Both the position numbers and the translations under genes were made by a program. Positions 18,781 to 27,375 of a stretch of 49,367 bases of DNA are shown piece after piece. How positions within the stretch are numbered: the first letter of the stretch is position 1; every line of letters starts with the position of its first letter. The notes under the pieces are model-generated. The model had not been told where the DNA came from, did not search any database, and saw only the letters and a program-made list of their open reading frames with translations. Source of the stretch: Nitrospiraceae bacterium (GTDB taxonomy: Bacteria; Nitrospirota; Thermodesulfovibrionia; UBA6902); assembly GCA_003599275.1 (NCBI GenBank), contig QZJG01000019.1, positions 1 to 49,367 on the forward strand, written 5' to 3'.

Positions 18781-20133
18781 TTATATGACCTGATTGTGCG
18801 CCCTGTTATTGTCTACCTTTGACCATGAGAAACGCCGTGCAGCGGGACTCCTCCATGAGGTCTTTTTGACTTCCGACTTTCCGGCCGTACGCGTTTCCGT
18901 TCTGCCTGCGTAAGTCCCCTTCGGTTTTGCAGAAGCGGACGCATGCGGACTGCGGCGCTGCTGTTCACGCGGCGGGCGGGCAAATTCAGTGTCGCGCGCG
19001 GGTGTCGGGGTCTTATAATTAAAGCCTTCAAGCGTGCGGCGTTCTACTTTTTCGCGGAGTACGCGTTCGATGGCCCGCACCATTTCATTGTCTTCACGGG
19101 TAGTGAACGTAAAGGCGTCGCCGGTCTTCGCAGCGCGTCCTGTACGGCCTATCCGGTGAGTGTAGGCGTCGGCGGTGTCCGGCATGTCGTAATTGATGAC
19201 ATGGGATATGCTTGAGACGTCGATGCCGCGAGCGGCTATGTCTGTTGCAACAAGGACCTGATATTTGCCTTTACGAAAGCCGTCTAATGCTTCCTGACGT
19301 TTGTTTTGCGACAGGTTCCCCTGAAGCGATACAGCCTTGTAACCGGACTTTTCCAGTTGCTGCCCCACGCGCTTGGCGCGGTGCTTGGTGCGTGTAAAGA
19401 CCAGTACGGAGTCCGTATCGGTATGCTTCAGCAGTTCAAGCAGCAGGGCGGTTTTCAGGTGCTGCTCAACCGGATACAGCGCGTGCGTGACCGTATTTGC
19501 AGGCGCAGTGTGATCGACCTGCACCGTGACCGGGGCATGGAGGACTTCCTGCGTCAGCCTGCGGATATCATCCGGCATGGTTGCCGAAAACATAAGCGTC
19601 TGTCTTTTGGCCGGCACGTGACTGATGATCTTCTTTATATCAGGGAGAAAGCCCATGTCGAACATACGGTCTGCCTCGTCGAGCACGAGCACCTCCACAT
19701 TCGACAGGTTGATAGTGCGCTGGTTGATGTGGTCGAGCAAACGGCCCGGACAGGCCACGACTATCTCGGCGCCGTTGCGCAATTTCTGTATCTGTGGGCC
19801 CATGCCCACGCCGCCGTATATGGTCGCGCTGCGGACACGGGTCTGTTTTCCCAGGTTGCCGATCGCCTCATGTATCTGTTCAGATAATTCACGTGTGGGG
19901 GCGATGATAAGGGCGCGGAGCTTGCCTCGCTGCCCCCCCTGCATCAGGCGGTTCAGTATCGGCAGCACAAAGGCCGCTGTCTTTCCTGTTCCTGTCTGTG
20001 CAAGTCCCATTACGTCCTGTCCGTTAAGGACCGGCGGGATCGCCTGGACCTGGATCGGTGTAGGCGTTACATAACCTGCGGCTTTTACCCCGGCCGCTAC
20101 ATTCGGGTGTAAATCAAATTTGTTAAATTCCAT
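18781..20133 (-). CDS. DEAD-box ATP-dependent RNA helicase (RhlE-like)
   Basis: A 450-aa RNA helicase. Q-motif near 20-30 (TPTPIQVQAIP), motif I AQTGTGKT (45-52), PTREL, DEAD (152-155), SAT (183-185), ARGIDV and HRIGRTGRA in the second RecA domain, then a basic Ser/Arg/Lys-rich tail (about 375-450) for RNA contact. It is likely to act in rRNA maturation or mRNA turnover. Sequence style resembles proteobacterial RhlE proteins, and base composition looks more GC-rich than its neighbours. With short GGGGACAG-type remnants beside it, lateral acquisition is possible. Confidence 0.95.
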   Translation of the reverse strand: MEFNKFDLHPNVAAGVKAAGYVTPTPIQVQAIPPVLNGQDVMGLAQTGTGKTAAFVLPILNRLMQGGQRGKLRALIIAPTRELSEQIHEAIGNLGKQTRVRSATIYGGVGMGPQIQKLRNGAEIVVACPGRLLDHINQRTINLSNVEVLVLDEADRMFDMGFLPDIKKIISHVPAKRQTLMFSATMPDDIRRLTQEVLHAPVTVQVDHTAPANTVTHALYPVEQHLKTALLLELLKHTDTDSVLVFTRTKHRAKRVGQQLEKSGYKAVSLQGNLSQNKRQEALDGFRKGKYQVLVATDIAARGIDVSSISHVINYDMPDTADAYTHRIGRTGRAAKTGDAFTFTTREDNEMVRAIERVLREKVERRTLEGFNYKTPTPARDTEFARPPREQQRRSPHASASAKPKGTYAGRTETRTAGKSEVKKTSWRSPAARRFSWSKVDNNRAHNQVI

Positions 20134-20309
20134 AATCTCCTTTTTTCTTTCTGCGTTCGGGGGAAAAAAGCCAGGGTGTATTCGGGGGGATTACAATGAC
20201 GTAGTTTTCAACCGTGTACTGCAGTTATTTGTTGACTAAGCCTACCAGTTTGAGGAAGTTGTGTCAAGGCCCGCTTTAGAATATTGTTTTTGAAAATCAC
20301 GAGGGGACT

Positions 20310-22010
20310 TTATTGGGAGGTTTTCCATATCAGTTCGAAATTACAAATAATAACCAGCGGGCTGCCGGAATTGTCCCTCACTATCTCCCCCTTATCGCCG
20401 GTAGCCAGTAAAAGGTCATTGAATTTTAATAATGAACCGTCATAGCCCACATCCTTGAGATTCTCTTTAACCTTTTTCAGCAGCATCCGGCATGGATTTT
20501 CATCAATAAGCCCTCTTGTGACAGCCTTTGCAAGATCTACCGGCACATACAGCGGGCCCGTCTGCCGGGCCACCCATTGATCAGGGCCATTATAATAACC
20601 CCGGATGGTGATATAGTTATGGTTCTCCTGAAGAATAGGATTGCCTTCCGGATCCAGAATATTTTTGTGGGATTCATATCTTCTGGTGTCCGCCGATACC
20701 TCAATCTTGGCGGTGCCGGTCATGTAAATGGCCCGTACATATACACAGGGTATGCCTAACTGATTTAATTCATGAGCAATGGCGAATTCCTCAAAGGGGC
20801 TGTTGATGCCGAATTCGCGTATCCGGGGATTGTATCTTTCTCCTTCTTCATCCGGCATCTCGCCGACCCTTGAAGTTTCCCAGACAAGATGAATATTGTC
20901 CTTTGTAATCGTATAGAACACTTCTTTGGTCCCGGACAATTTAATGGAAGGTGTTTTTCTCCATCGTTCAGGGAGAAAATAGTCGAACAGGCGCGCATTC
21001 TTTCCGACAACCCACAGATGTCCGCCGGTGCTTTCGGCATGACCGTGAATATACGGCACACCGAATATTTCCATATTCGTCAGATGGTCCGGCATGGGCG
21101 TAGGGATGAAACGGTCCCTCTGATCATCAAGATAAGAATGCCTTCTGGAATTTTTTACTTCATCTTCATGCTGTGGGGTGCGCAGGAGGAGCTCATAATC
21201 AACCAGTGAATATTTTCCCATGCCGATAATATTATACAGATAATATATTTGTCCTTTTACGGAATCCGGCGTTTTATCCAGTCCGACTTCTTCGATCAGC
21301 CCGGTATCGGTCCCGCTGATTATGATATGCTCGGGTTTCATATCGGCCACAAGATAGCCTTTCTTGCCGAGGTCCGACATAACGCTTCTGTTTATCGTCC
21401 TGAGATGATACATGCGTTCACTGTCATCGACGTCTATATGTTCAAAGACCTCCGGGAGACTGCGGCCTTCTATCCACTCATAAATCATTTTGTACTGTTT
21501 TAGTATGTCGAGGTCTATGCCGGGATGCCTGGCGCGTATGCGGTTGATCTTTGACTTGGACCTTCCGCTCTGCCACATCTGCATCTTTTCCGGCGGGACA
21601 TAGATGACCATAGGACGCTGTGTATTTATTTTAAGTTCTTTGGGACCGTAATTGCCGTCACGTATTTCCATGACCAGGGAAAACTCTTCCCACGGACTGT
21701 TAAATTCTGCATCGCAGAATTCCTGCAGCGTATGAGTGTCCAACGGGACGTCTTCTCCTACACGGCAATTTTTGTAAACAAGATTGAGGCTTTTGCCGTT
21801 CACCTCTTTTGTCGGCAGTTTGTAGACTGAGCCTGTGCCTTTCAGTCTTATTTTGTGCGTGTTGAACCAGTCAGGCTCATACCAGTTCCCTATATCGAAA
21901 TGCTCCTGGTAAGGCTCGGCAAATCTCGTTAAATAGAGGTCCCCGCCGTCTCCGGTTTTTATATGGGCATACACAACTCCCAGCACATTGACTAATGTCT
22001 TTTTATGCAT
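20310..22010 (-). CDS. unrecognised protein with two kinase-like halves
   Basis: A 566-aa soluble protein I do not recognise as a named family. It contains an internal duplication. Residues ~53-115 and ~355-417 share KGTGSVY / SGTKEVF, LVYKNCRVGED / LVWETSRVGEM and FNSPWEEFSLVMEI / INSPFEEFAIAHEL. The first half continues to YEWIEGRSLPEVFE and LVADMKPEHIIIS (221-233), which resembles a protein-kinase hinge and catalytic loop (D-x-K-P-x-H/N). The second half reaches GYDGSLLKFNDLLLAT and ends with VIICNFELI, similar to a DFG-like strand with Asp changed to Asn. I infer two tandem kinase-fold domains, the second probably inactive. No signal peptide or membrane segment. It is transcribed away from the exported cluster at 22606-27084. 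Confidence 0.55.
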   Translation of the reverse strand: MHKKTLVNVLGVVYAHIKTGDGGDLYLTRFAEPYQEHFDIGNWYEPDWFNTHKIRLKGTGSVYKLPTKEVNGKSLNLVYKNCRVGEDVPLDTHTLQEFCDAEFNSPWEEFSLVMEIRDGNYGPKELKINTQRPMVIYVPPEKMQMWQSGRSKSKINRIRARHPGIDLDILKQYKMIYEWIEGRSLPEVFEHIDVDDSERMYHLRTINRSVMSDLGKKGYLVADMKPEHIIISGTDTGLIEEVGLDKTPDSVKGQIYYLYNIIGMGKYSLVDYELLLRTPQHEDEVKNSRRHSYLDDQRDRFIPTPMPDHLTNMEIFGVPYIHGHAESTGGHLWVVGKNARLFDYFLPERWRKTPSIKLSGTKEVFYTITKDNIHLVWETSRVGEMPDEEGERYNPRIREFGINSPFEEFAIAHELNQLGIPCVYVRAIYMTGTAKIEVSADTRRYESHKNILDPEGNPILQENHNYITIRGYYNGPDQWVARQTGPLYVPVDLAKAVTRGLIDENPCRMLLKKVKENLKDVGYDGSLLKFNDLLLATGDKGEIVRDNSGSPLVIICNFELIWKTSQ

Positions 22011-22605
22011 ATTAACGTTTGCCCGATGTGTTTTATATTTTATTGACGTACACGCCGGATATTGAATCCGTCACGTTACGTATTATAGTTTTACGGCGTT
22101 ACTTCCGGCAATACGGTCTCAGCCGGACGGCTTTTATTTTTAATTCTTGACTGACAATCACGATTTTTATCTTGCGTTCGCTCAGCGCTTCTGATAATAT
22201 TTTGTATCATTGAGATGCTTGCTGAGGAATAACTCTCTCTTAAGTTCGTGTCGGATACCTTTACATTGTAAATTATTTTTATAACACACTTAAGTATCTC
22301 AGTTTATTGAAATCTTTAAATTCAACAAGTTCCAGAGTGGTATTTAATTTGCATCCCTATCATTATAGGGAAAAATATCCTTGCGTTTTAGCTTTTGAAA
22401 TCTGGCAACATTACAAGATTTAAAACTTGCTTCACCTGAAGTTTTTCTGCCGGGGTTTTAAAATGTCGTCGGATTTGGAATGGCTTGGATGCCGGGAGTA
22501 ACTCTTTCACGAAAGGAGGTGACATAGTAGTTTTATCGGGCAAGGCAAGAGTCTTGTAGCAGATCTTACAATTATCAGAACGTTATAACAAAGGAGAGAA
22601 AAAAC
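22011..22605. other. 595-bp non-coding region with divergent regulation
   Basis: No convincing gene here. It separates the kinase-like gene (minus) from the exported-protein cluster (plus). It contains a sigma-54-type promoter at 22338-22353, a small hairpin directly after it (CCCTAT/ATAGGG, about 22355-22370) and a ~240-base untranslated leader with an isolated strong Shine-Dalgarno (AAAGGAGGTGAC near 22513) that is not followed by an ATG. The upstream ~300 bases are AT-rich and could hold activator sites. Confidence 0.6.
22338..22353 (+). promoter_or_regulatory. putative sigma-54 promoter
   Basis: TGGTATTTAATTTGCA matches the -24/-12 pattern TGGCAC-N5-TTGCA with exact spacing: GG and GC are separated by ten bases. 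It faces the secreted-protein gene at 22606. A sigma-54 activator is encoded at 9411-11108, but a link is not shown. Confidence 0.55.
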
Positions 22606-23067
22606 ATGAAGAAAATTTTGTTTGTTTTATTGACAGCAACATTATTGTTTGGAACAGGTATGGCAGTTCAGGCTGACAACTCAGCAAGCGGCGTTGCATC
22701 AGAAGGGGCCGGCGGATTAGGCTCATTCTTCGCGCCGGGCTATAATGCAGTGGGTGAGAAAGCTGTATACGCAGGGTCAGGCAGTACAGTCAATGCCGCA
22801 GACTGCTGCATAGCCGGCGACACATTAAAACTGATTTTTAAAAACAGCACAGCCAAGCAGAAAGTCCAGTGGACAAGCACGGGCACCCAAAAAGGCGATT
22901 GCACCGCAACTTCTTCCATGCCTGACCAGAGGTCACTCTCTTTGACCGGCGCTACCAAGACCGTACTGAAAGCCATAGCGCTTCCCGGCGGAGTTCCTGC
23001 TACTGCTTATGTTACCATGACCGGAAGCTGGACCCAGAAGAAAGGTACCGACAGCTGCGGTTTTTAG
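22606..23067 (+). CDS. small exported Cys/Gly-rich protein
   Basis: A 153-aa protein with a clear signal peptide (MKKILFVLLTATLLFGTG..., cleavage likely after AVQA near residue 23). The mature part is rich in Gly, Ser, Thr and Ala, with four cysteines: an adjacent CC pair (NAADCCIAGD), one mid-chain and one near the C-terminus (DSCGF). Disulfides are therefore likely. Predicted strands suggest a small beta-sandwich. No family recognised. A strong ribosome site (AAAGGAG), a long leader and a sigma-54-type promoter suggest high, regulated expression. It heads a run of four exported-protein genes. Confidence 0.8.
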   Translation: MKKILFVLLTATLLFGTGMAVQADNSASGVASEGAGGLGSFFAPGYNAVGEKAVYAGSGSTVNAADCCIAGDTLKLIFKNSTAKQKVQWTSTGTQKGDCTATSSMPDQRSLSLTGATKTVLKAIALPGGVPATAYVTMTGSWTQKKGTDSCGF

Positions 23068-23101
23068 TCTGAGAGACACAATAGTTTCATTTTTTTAGTT
23101 C

Positions 23102-23134
23102 TTGAGGGGTTATGGGTAATCCATAACCCCTCAA
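23102..23134 (+). other. 14-bp perfect hairpin after the first exported gene
   Basis: The arms at 23102-23115 and 23121-23134 are fully complementary around a GTAAT loop. There is no downstream T-run; it lies 35 bases after the stop and 23 before the next start. It may protect the upstream mRNA or partly terminate, giving more of the first gene than of those following. Confidence 0.65.
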
Positions 23135-23157
23135 ATTACGTCTTGATAAGGAGATTG

Positions 23158-24693
23158 ATGAAGGTCATCAAAGCTGAGCTCATTGCCTTTTTTCTGATCA
23201 TCTGTATTTGGGGATTCAACCCTGCAGAAACGTTTTCTGCAAAGATATCCGGTCCCGATATTGTCGTCGGAAATAAATCGTACGACTTTGGTATTATCGC
23301 TCCCGGCAAGAGGATTAAAAAGGTAATACCTGTTAAGAATGCCGGTTCCGGACCTTTGAATGTGCGGCTTGTGCGTTCTTCATTTGAACGCCGCATCGCC
23401 GCCCGGCTGTCAGACTCAGTCATTCAGCCGGGACATGCTGCCGAATTGATTGTTGATCTCGGTTCATCTTCATGGGAGTCAGGGCTTTTTTCTGAACACA
23501 TCCTCCTTTATTCCAATGACCCAGATGGACCTCTGATAAAAATAAATATCAAAGGAAATATACAATCCCCCATAGTATGGTTACCGAAGATCCTCCAGAC
23601 CTCCGTGCACCGCAGCAATATGAAACCTTTTGATGGCATCCTGATCAAAAAAGGGGAGGGTCCTGGCCCCGGGAAAATACATGTCACTTCATTTGTGCCT
23701 TACCTTTCTGCTGAAGTTCAGGCAGAAGCAAATGGGGATTCTATTATTAAAACCTCGCTGGACCCCGACGTCCCGCTCGGTGAGTTTCTCGGTTATATAA
23801 ATATAGAGACCGAACATCCGCAGCTTGCGTCTTTTCAGGTGCCGGTCCGCATTAAAGTAATGGGTGATCTGGTCACGCAGCCTGATCGTCTCGATTTCGG
23901 GATAGTGGAGGAAGGCAAGCCCGCGCAAGCCCGGATCCTGTTGAGAAACCAGGGTAGCCGTGACACAGGGATTGTCAAAATTGAGCCTCACCTGCCTGCT
24001 AAGGCGGAGATAAGTGTGGACAAGATTGAAAAAGATTACCGGATAACAGTACTCATTCCTGCTCCGCCGCCGCTTCAGAATCTCAAAGGGCATATTAATA
24101 TTTTTACTGATCATCCCGATGAGCCGGTAGTACAAGTTCCTGCTTCAGGATGGACCCTGTCTTCCAGGCCTTTCGACGTCGCACGCAGCGATGAAGATAA
24201 TTCACGGCTGCTCGGACTGGTCAAGGCGGCCCTCTTTGACGACAGGATATCACCGGAAGACTTCATTGAAAAAATTTTAGGAGGCGGCAAGGATGATCGT
24301 GCCGTATCTCTTTTACTTGAAGCATATTCTAAGGAAAACTGGCTTATACGTTCACGATCGGTTGAAATCCTTGGCGCCCTCGGCAACATGAAAGCCGTTG
24401 ACTTCGTAAGAAACGCGGTCACGCAGGACACTGACGAGCAGGTACGGCTTGCCGCTATTACAGCACTTGCGAGCCTTGTGGGGACGGAGGCCCTGCCCGA
24501 GCTCCTTCTTGCGCTGCAGGATGATGATGAGTGGGTCAGAGAAGATGCAGCGACATTACTTGGCAAGCTGAAAGACAAACGGGCCATAAATGCCCTGTCG
24601 GCTGCCTTGTCGGATGAAGAAGAGGATGTTCGGGCCGCTGTTGAAGCAGCATTGAAAATTCTGAAGCAGGAATCAAACAAACCGGACAAATAG
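23158..24693 (+). CDS. exported DUF1573-like / HEAT-repeat protein
   Basis: A 511-aa exported protein. After the signal peptide (about 1-30) come three Ig-like ASH/DUF1573-type domains, each opening with the pattern ...DFGIIAPGKR / LDFGIVEEGKP and carrying ...YSNDPDGP, ETEHPQ or FTDHPDEP turns. From about residue 345 to the end there are HEAT repeats of the PBS-lyase type (RSRSVEILGALGN, VRLAAITALASL, VREDAATLLGKLKD, VRAAVEAALKIL). This suggests a periplasmic binding scaffold. The ATG at 23158 is chosen because AAGGAG lies just upstream; a TTG five codons earlier is the alternative. Confidence 0.82.
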   Translation: MKVIKAELIAFFLIICIWGFNPAETFSAKISGPDIVVGNKSYDFGIIAPGKRIKKVIPVKNAGSGPLNVRLVRSSFERRIAARLSDSVIQPGHAAELIVDLGSSSWESGLFSEHILLYSNDPDGPLIKINIKGNIQSPIVWLPKILQTSVHRSNMKPFDGILIKKGEGPGPGKIHVTSFVPYLSAEVQAEANGDSIIKTSLDPDVPLGEFLGYINIETEHPQLASFQVPVRIKVMGDLVTQPDRLDFGIVEEGKPAQARILLRNQGSRDTGIVKIEPHLPAKAEISVDKIEKDYRITVLIPAPPPLQNLKGHINIFTDHPDEPVVQVPASGWTLSSRPFDVARSDEDNSRLLGLVKAALFDDRISPEDFIEKILGGGKDDRAVSLLLEAYSKENWLIRSRSVEILGALGNMKAVDFVRNAVTQDTDEQVRLAAITALASLVGTEALPELLLALQDDDEWVREDAATLLGKLKDKRAINALSAALSDEEEDVRAAVEAALKILKQESNKPDK

Positions 24694-24779
24694 AAAACAA
24701 GTATATTCTTGAAAAAAATAACAGGCCGGACAGCTAACGCAGTGGCCGGCTCTGAAATCCAACAGGAGGTCAAAACGCA

Positions 24780-26498
24780 ATGTGCAACAAACCGGAAAAA
24801 ATTCTTTTGTCGTGCACGCTGATATTATTGATATCGGCTGTTTTAGTTGCAGCAGTCGCCGGGATTGCAGCCGCAGTCCCTCCGGACCCTACAGCTCCAG
24901 GTCCATATACAGTGGCAAGTATGCAGATCGATTACGGCTGTGACTGGGACCTTGACGGAACAACAATAATCTGGACCGATCCCACGTTTTATGGAACGAC
25001 ACAATACACGATACCTTTAAGTGATGATGATCTTTCACCACCGGATGACGGACGCTGCGCTGACCAGAGCAAGGTGGACATGAAGAGCTGGGTTTATTAT
25101 CCATCGGATGGAGGCGGCGGGGTGGCCCCCGGAGGCCCTTTCCCGCTGGTTGCCATTCTTCACGGCCAGCAGGTTTGGTCTATTGAAGGCTATAAGGGAT
25201 ACCAGTATCTCGGCGACCTGCTTGCCAGCCACGGTTTTATTGTAGCAAGCATTGACGGAAGGTCTTTTATGAATGCATCCATTGCCTCACGCGGCGAACA
25301 TGTCCGCGAGTGGCTGCGGCGGTTTGTCAGTATGAACAGTTCAGACTCCGGAAGCATCTTTGAAGGCAAGGTGGATTTGTCAAAAGTATCATTGATGGGA
25401 CACAGCAGAGGAGGAGAGGCCGTGGTGGCAGCCTGGGAATGGCAGAGGGTCCAGCCGGACAGCGGTTATTCCATTGCGGCCGTCATATCAATCGCGCCGG
25501 TGCAGTTTTTCGGGATATATCCCACTTACGGCGGGGCCATGTTTTTACAGCATATGAGGGATGTTGCCTACATGATAATTCATGGGAGCAAGGACGGCGA
25601 CGTCTCCGATTTTCAGGGCTACCGGCTCTATGACCGGTCAGCCGATTTTCGCCAGCCGGGTGAGACCCCGAAGGAGTTGATGTTTGTTAAGGACGCCAAC
25701 CACAATTTCTTTAACTCAATATGGGAAACACAGGAGGGCGATGATTACTGCTGTGGAGGGACACTCACGGGGACGAAGGCGAGAAACGTGGCCAAGGCAT
25801 ATATGAACTCCTTTTTACAGGCGTATGTTCTTGGCAATACCGAATACCTTGATTACCTGTCGAATCTGCAGCCTAACCCGGTCAGCACAACTACTGTGGC
25901 CCTTGATTATCAGACACCATCGAGTGAGCATCTGGTAATTGACCATAATGAGGAATGGCCCGGTGATTCTCATAATAAAAAGCTGAACACCCTGGGTGGC
26001 GCAATCAAAGTGAAAACGCTGCCGAATTATGCGGAGAGGTTTATATACAAATCCGCTACATCTCCTTTCAGCAGTTACAAGGGAGAAACATGGGCGGCCT
26101 CACTCGACTGGGATGCGGCAGCCGATTTATATAAAACCATCATCCCGGCCGGAACGACCTTTGACCCGAATATGTTCGACCATTTTTCATTTCGTGTAGG
26201 ACAGGTATACCGGTCATCGGGCAGCCCTAATCCTCCTGACGCCAACCAGGACTTCAGAATAGCGATAAGCGATTATCTCGGCAATAAGTCGCCGTGGCTG
26301 AACGTAAGCAGCTATGGTCCGATTTATCCCCCGTGGCTGACATCGGAGGGCGGAACAAAGACGGTGATGAGCGTTATAAGGCTTCCCCTGGCAGATTTTA
26401 CCGGCGTGGACCTGAATCAGATTAAAATGATACGGTTCAAGTTCAATGCCGTTCCTGCAGGTGAAATCGTGTTTGATGACCTGAGGTTTACAAAATAA
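24780..26498 (+). CDS. exported alpha/beta hydrolase with C-terminal beta domain
   Basis: A 572-aa exported enzyme. Signal peptide about 1-32. The alpha/beta hydrolase core (about 100-350) has an oxyanion segment AILHGQQ, nucleophile elbow GHSRGG (Ser209), an acidic residue in HGSKDGDVSD (Asp272 or 274) and His308 (KDANHNFF), so the catalytic triad looks complete. Residues ~370-572 form a beta-rich, carbohydrate-binding-like module ending in FDDLRF. An ester or lipid-like substrate is plausible (chlorophyllase/dienelactone-type esterases are the closest style), but substrate is unknown. AGGAGG precedes the ATG. Confidence 0.82.
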   Translation: MCNKPEKILLSCTLILLISAVLVAAVAGIAAAVPPDPTAPGPYTVASMQIDYGCDWDLDGTTIIWTDPTFYGTTQYTIPLSDDDLSPPDDGRCADQSKVDMKSWVYYPSDGGGGVAPGGPFPLVAILHGQQVWSIEGYKGYQYLGDLLASHGFIVASIDGRSFMNASIASRGEHVREWLRRFVSMNSSDSGSIFEGKVDLSKVSLMGHSRGGEAVVAAWEWQRVQPDSGYSIAAVISIAPVQFFGIYPTYGGAMFLQHMRDVAYMIIHGSKDGDVSDFQGYRLYDRSADFRQPGETPKELMFVKDANHNFFNSIWETQEGDDYCCGGTLTGTKARNVAKAYMNSFLQAYVLGNTEYLDYLSNLQPNPVSTTTVALDYQTPSSEHLVIDHNEEWPGDSHNKKLNTLGGAIKVKTLPNYAERFIYKSATSPFSSYKGETWAASLDWDAAADLYKTIIPAGTTFDPNMFDHFSFRVGQVYRSSGSPNPPDANQDFRIAISDYLGNKSPWLNVSSYGPIYPPWLTSEGGTKTVMSVIRLPLADFTGVDLNQIKMIRFKFNAVPAGEIVFDDLRFTK

Positions 26499-26520
26499 GG
26501 AATATAAAAGGGGTGTGATT

Positions 26521-27084
26521 ATGAAGATTTTATTAACAGGAAGAATTGCTCTTGTGATTTTTTTGCTGATTGCCGGTATGTCTGCTGTCTCATCAAACGC
26601 ATGGACGGAGACGGCTTCTCCGTCAGTCGGCGCTAAAATTGTCCCTGCCGAGACAGGATTTTATTACACCATCGAAGAAGTATATTATGAAACCCCGTTT
26701 ATCGTACGCGGCGAAGACGCCTCTGTTACGGGGAAAAGCCTGGTAGCTGTCAAGGTCACGGTCCATGGGAAAGGATTTAAACAGAAGGACACAGGGCCTC
26801 AAATATGGCTTAACGGTTTTTTTACGATGAGGGCCAGGGTGTCTGATGACGGCGCATCAGTAGAGGCCTACTTTACGGAACCTTTAAATGTACTGGAACA
26901 GGCTGCTGCGTCAACCGGCGCATGGGAATTGATATACAAATCCCACGAAGGGGTGAAAGCGGTCCAGAGGATATCACCTACCGGCAATCCCGCTGATGTG
27001 AATCAGATCCCGAAGTTGGGGCGTCTTTCATCCGAAGAAATGACCCGCGTTGAGATACTGAAACAGAAATTCGGTTTAAAGTAG
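26521..27084 (+). CDS. small exported hypothetical protein
   Basis: A 187-aa protein with an N-terminal signal peptide (hydrophobic about 9-24). The rest has an Ig-like beta character (SLVAVKVTVHGKGFKQKDTG, WELIYKSHEG) and a basic helical tail. No family recognised. The ATG at 26521 follows AAAAGGGG; a GTG two codons upstream is the alternative. It lies 22 bases after the hydrolase gene and before a strong terminator, so it is the last gene of the exported cluster. It may assist the hydrolase, which is only inference. Confidence 0.72.
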   Translation: MKILLTGRIALVIFLLIAGMSAVSSNAWTETASPSVGAKIVPAETGFYYTIEEVYYETPFIVRGEDASVTGKSLVAVKVTVHGKGFKQKDTGPQIWLNGFFTMRARVSDDGASVEAYFTEPLNVLEQAAASTGAWELIYKSHEGVKAVQRISPTGNPADVNQIPKLGRLSSEEMTRVEILKQKFGLK

Positions 27085-27097
27085 TATCAGATTTCAG

Positions 27098-27132
27098 AAA
27101 AAAGGCAGGGTGTTTGAGCATCCTGCCTTTTT
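27098..27132 (+). terminator. Rho-independent terminator of the exported cluster
   Basis: A stem of about 14 pairs (AAAAAGGCAGG on one side, CCTGCCTTTTT on the other, one G-U) around a short loop, followed by T-rich sequence, 14 bases after the last exported gene. Confidence 0.9.
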
Positions 27133-27375
27133 GTCCGTTCTGTCCGGATGCAGGCTGTTCAATCAGGCAACGACACGAGACATTAAACTTGCTCTCGTCC
27201 CCTCTCACCTGTTAAGATTCAGTTACGTTTCAAAAAAATCGCGGCTTTCAGGTGAACAATCAAACAGACACTCAACAATAACCGGCAGGCGCAAATCTGG
27301 TTCAGGATAGCGGCCTTTTCAGTCTTTCTCATATCCATCTATGTCCTTTATAAGACCGGCGCGTTTCAATTTTTC

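Noticed and set aside
22463-22501. Twelve-residue leader frame (MSSDLEWLGCRE)
   Set aside because: No ribosome site and no run of regulatory codons.
22382-22605. Possible cyclic di-GMP or other known riboswitch in the leader
   Set aside because: The key conserved strings of the GEMM class are absent and no other known class was recognised.
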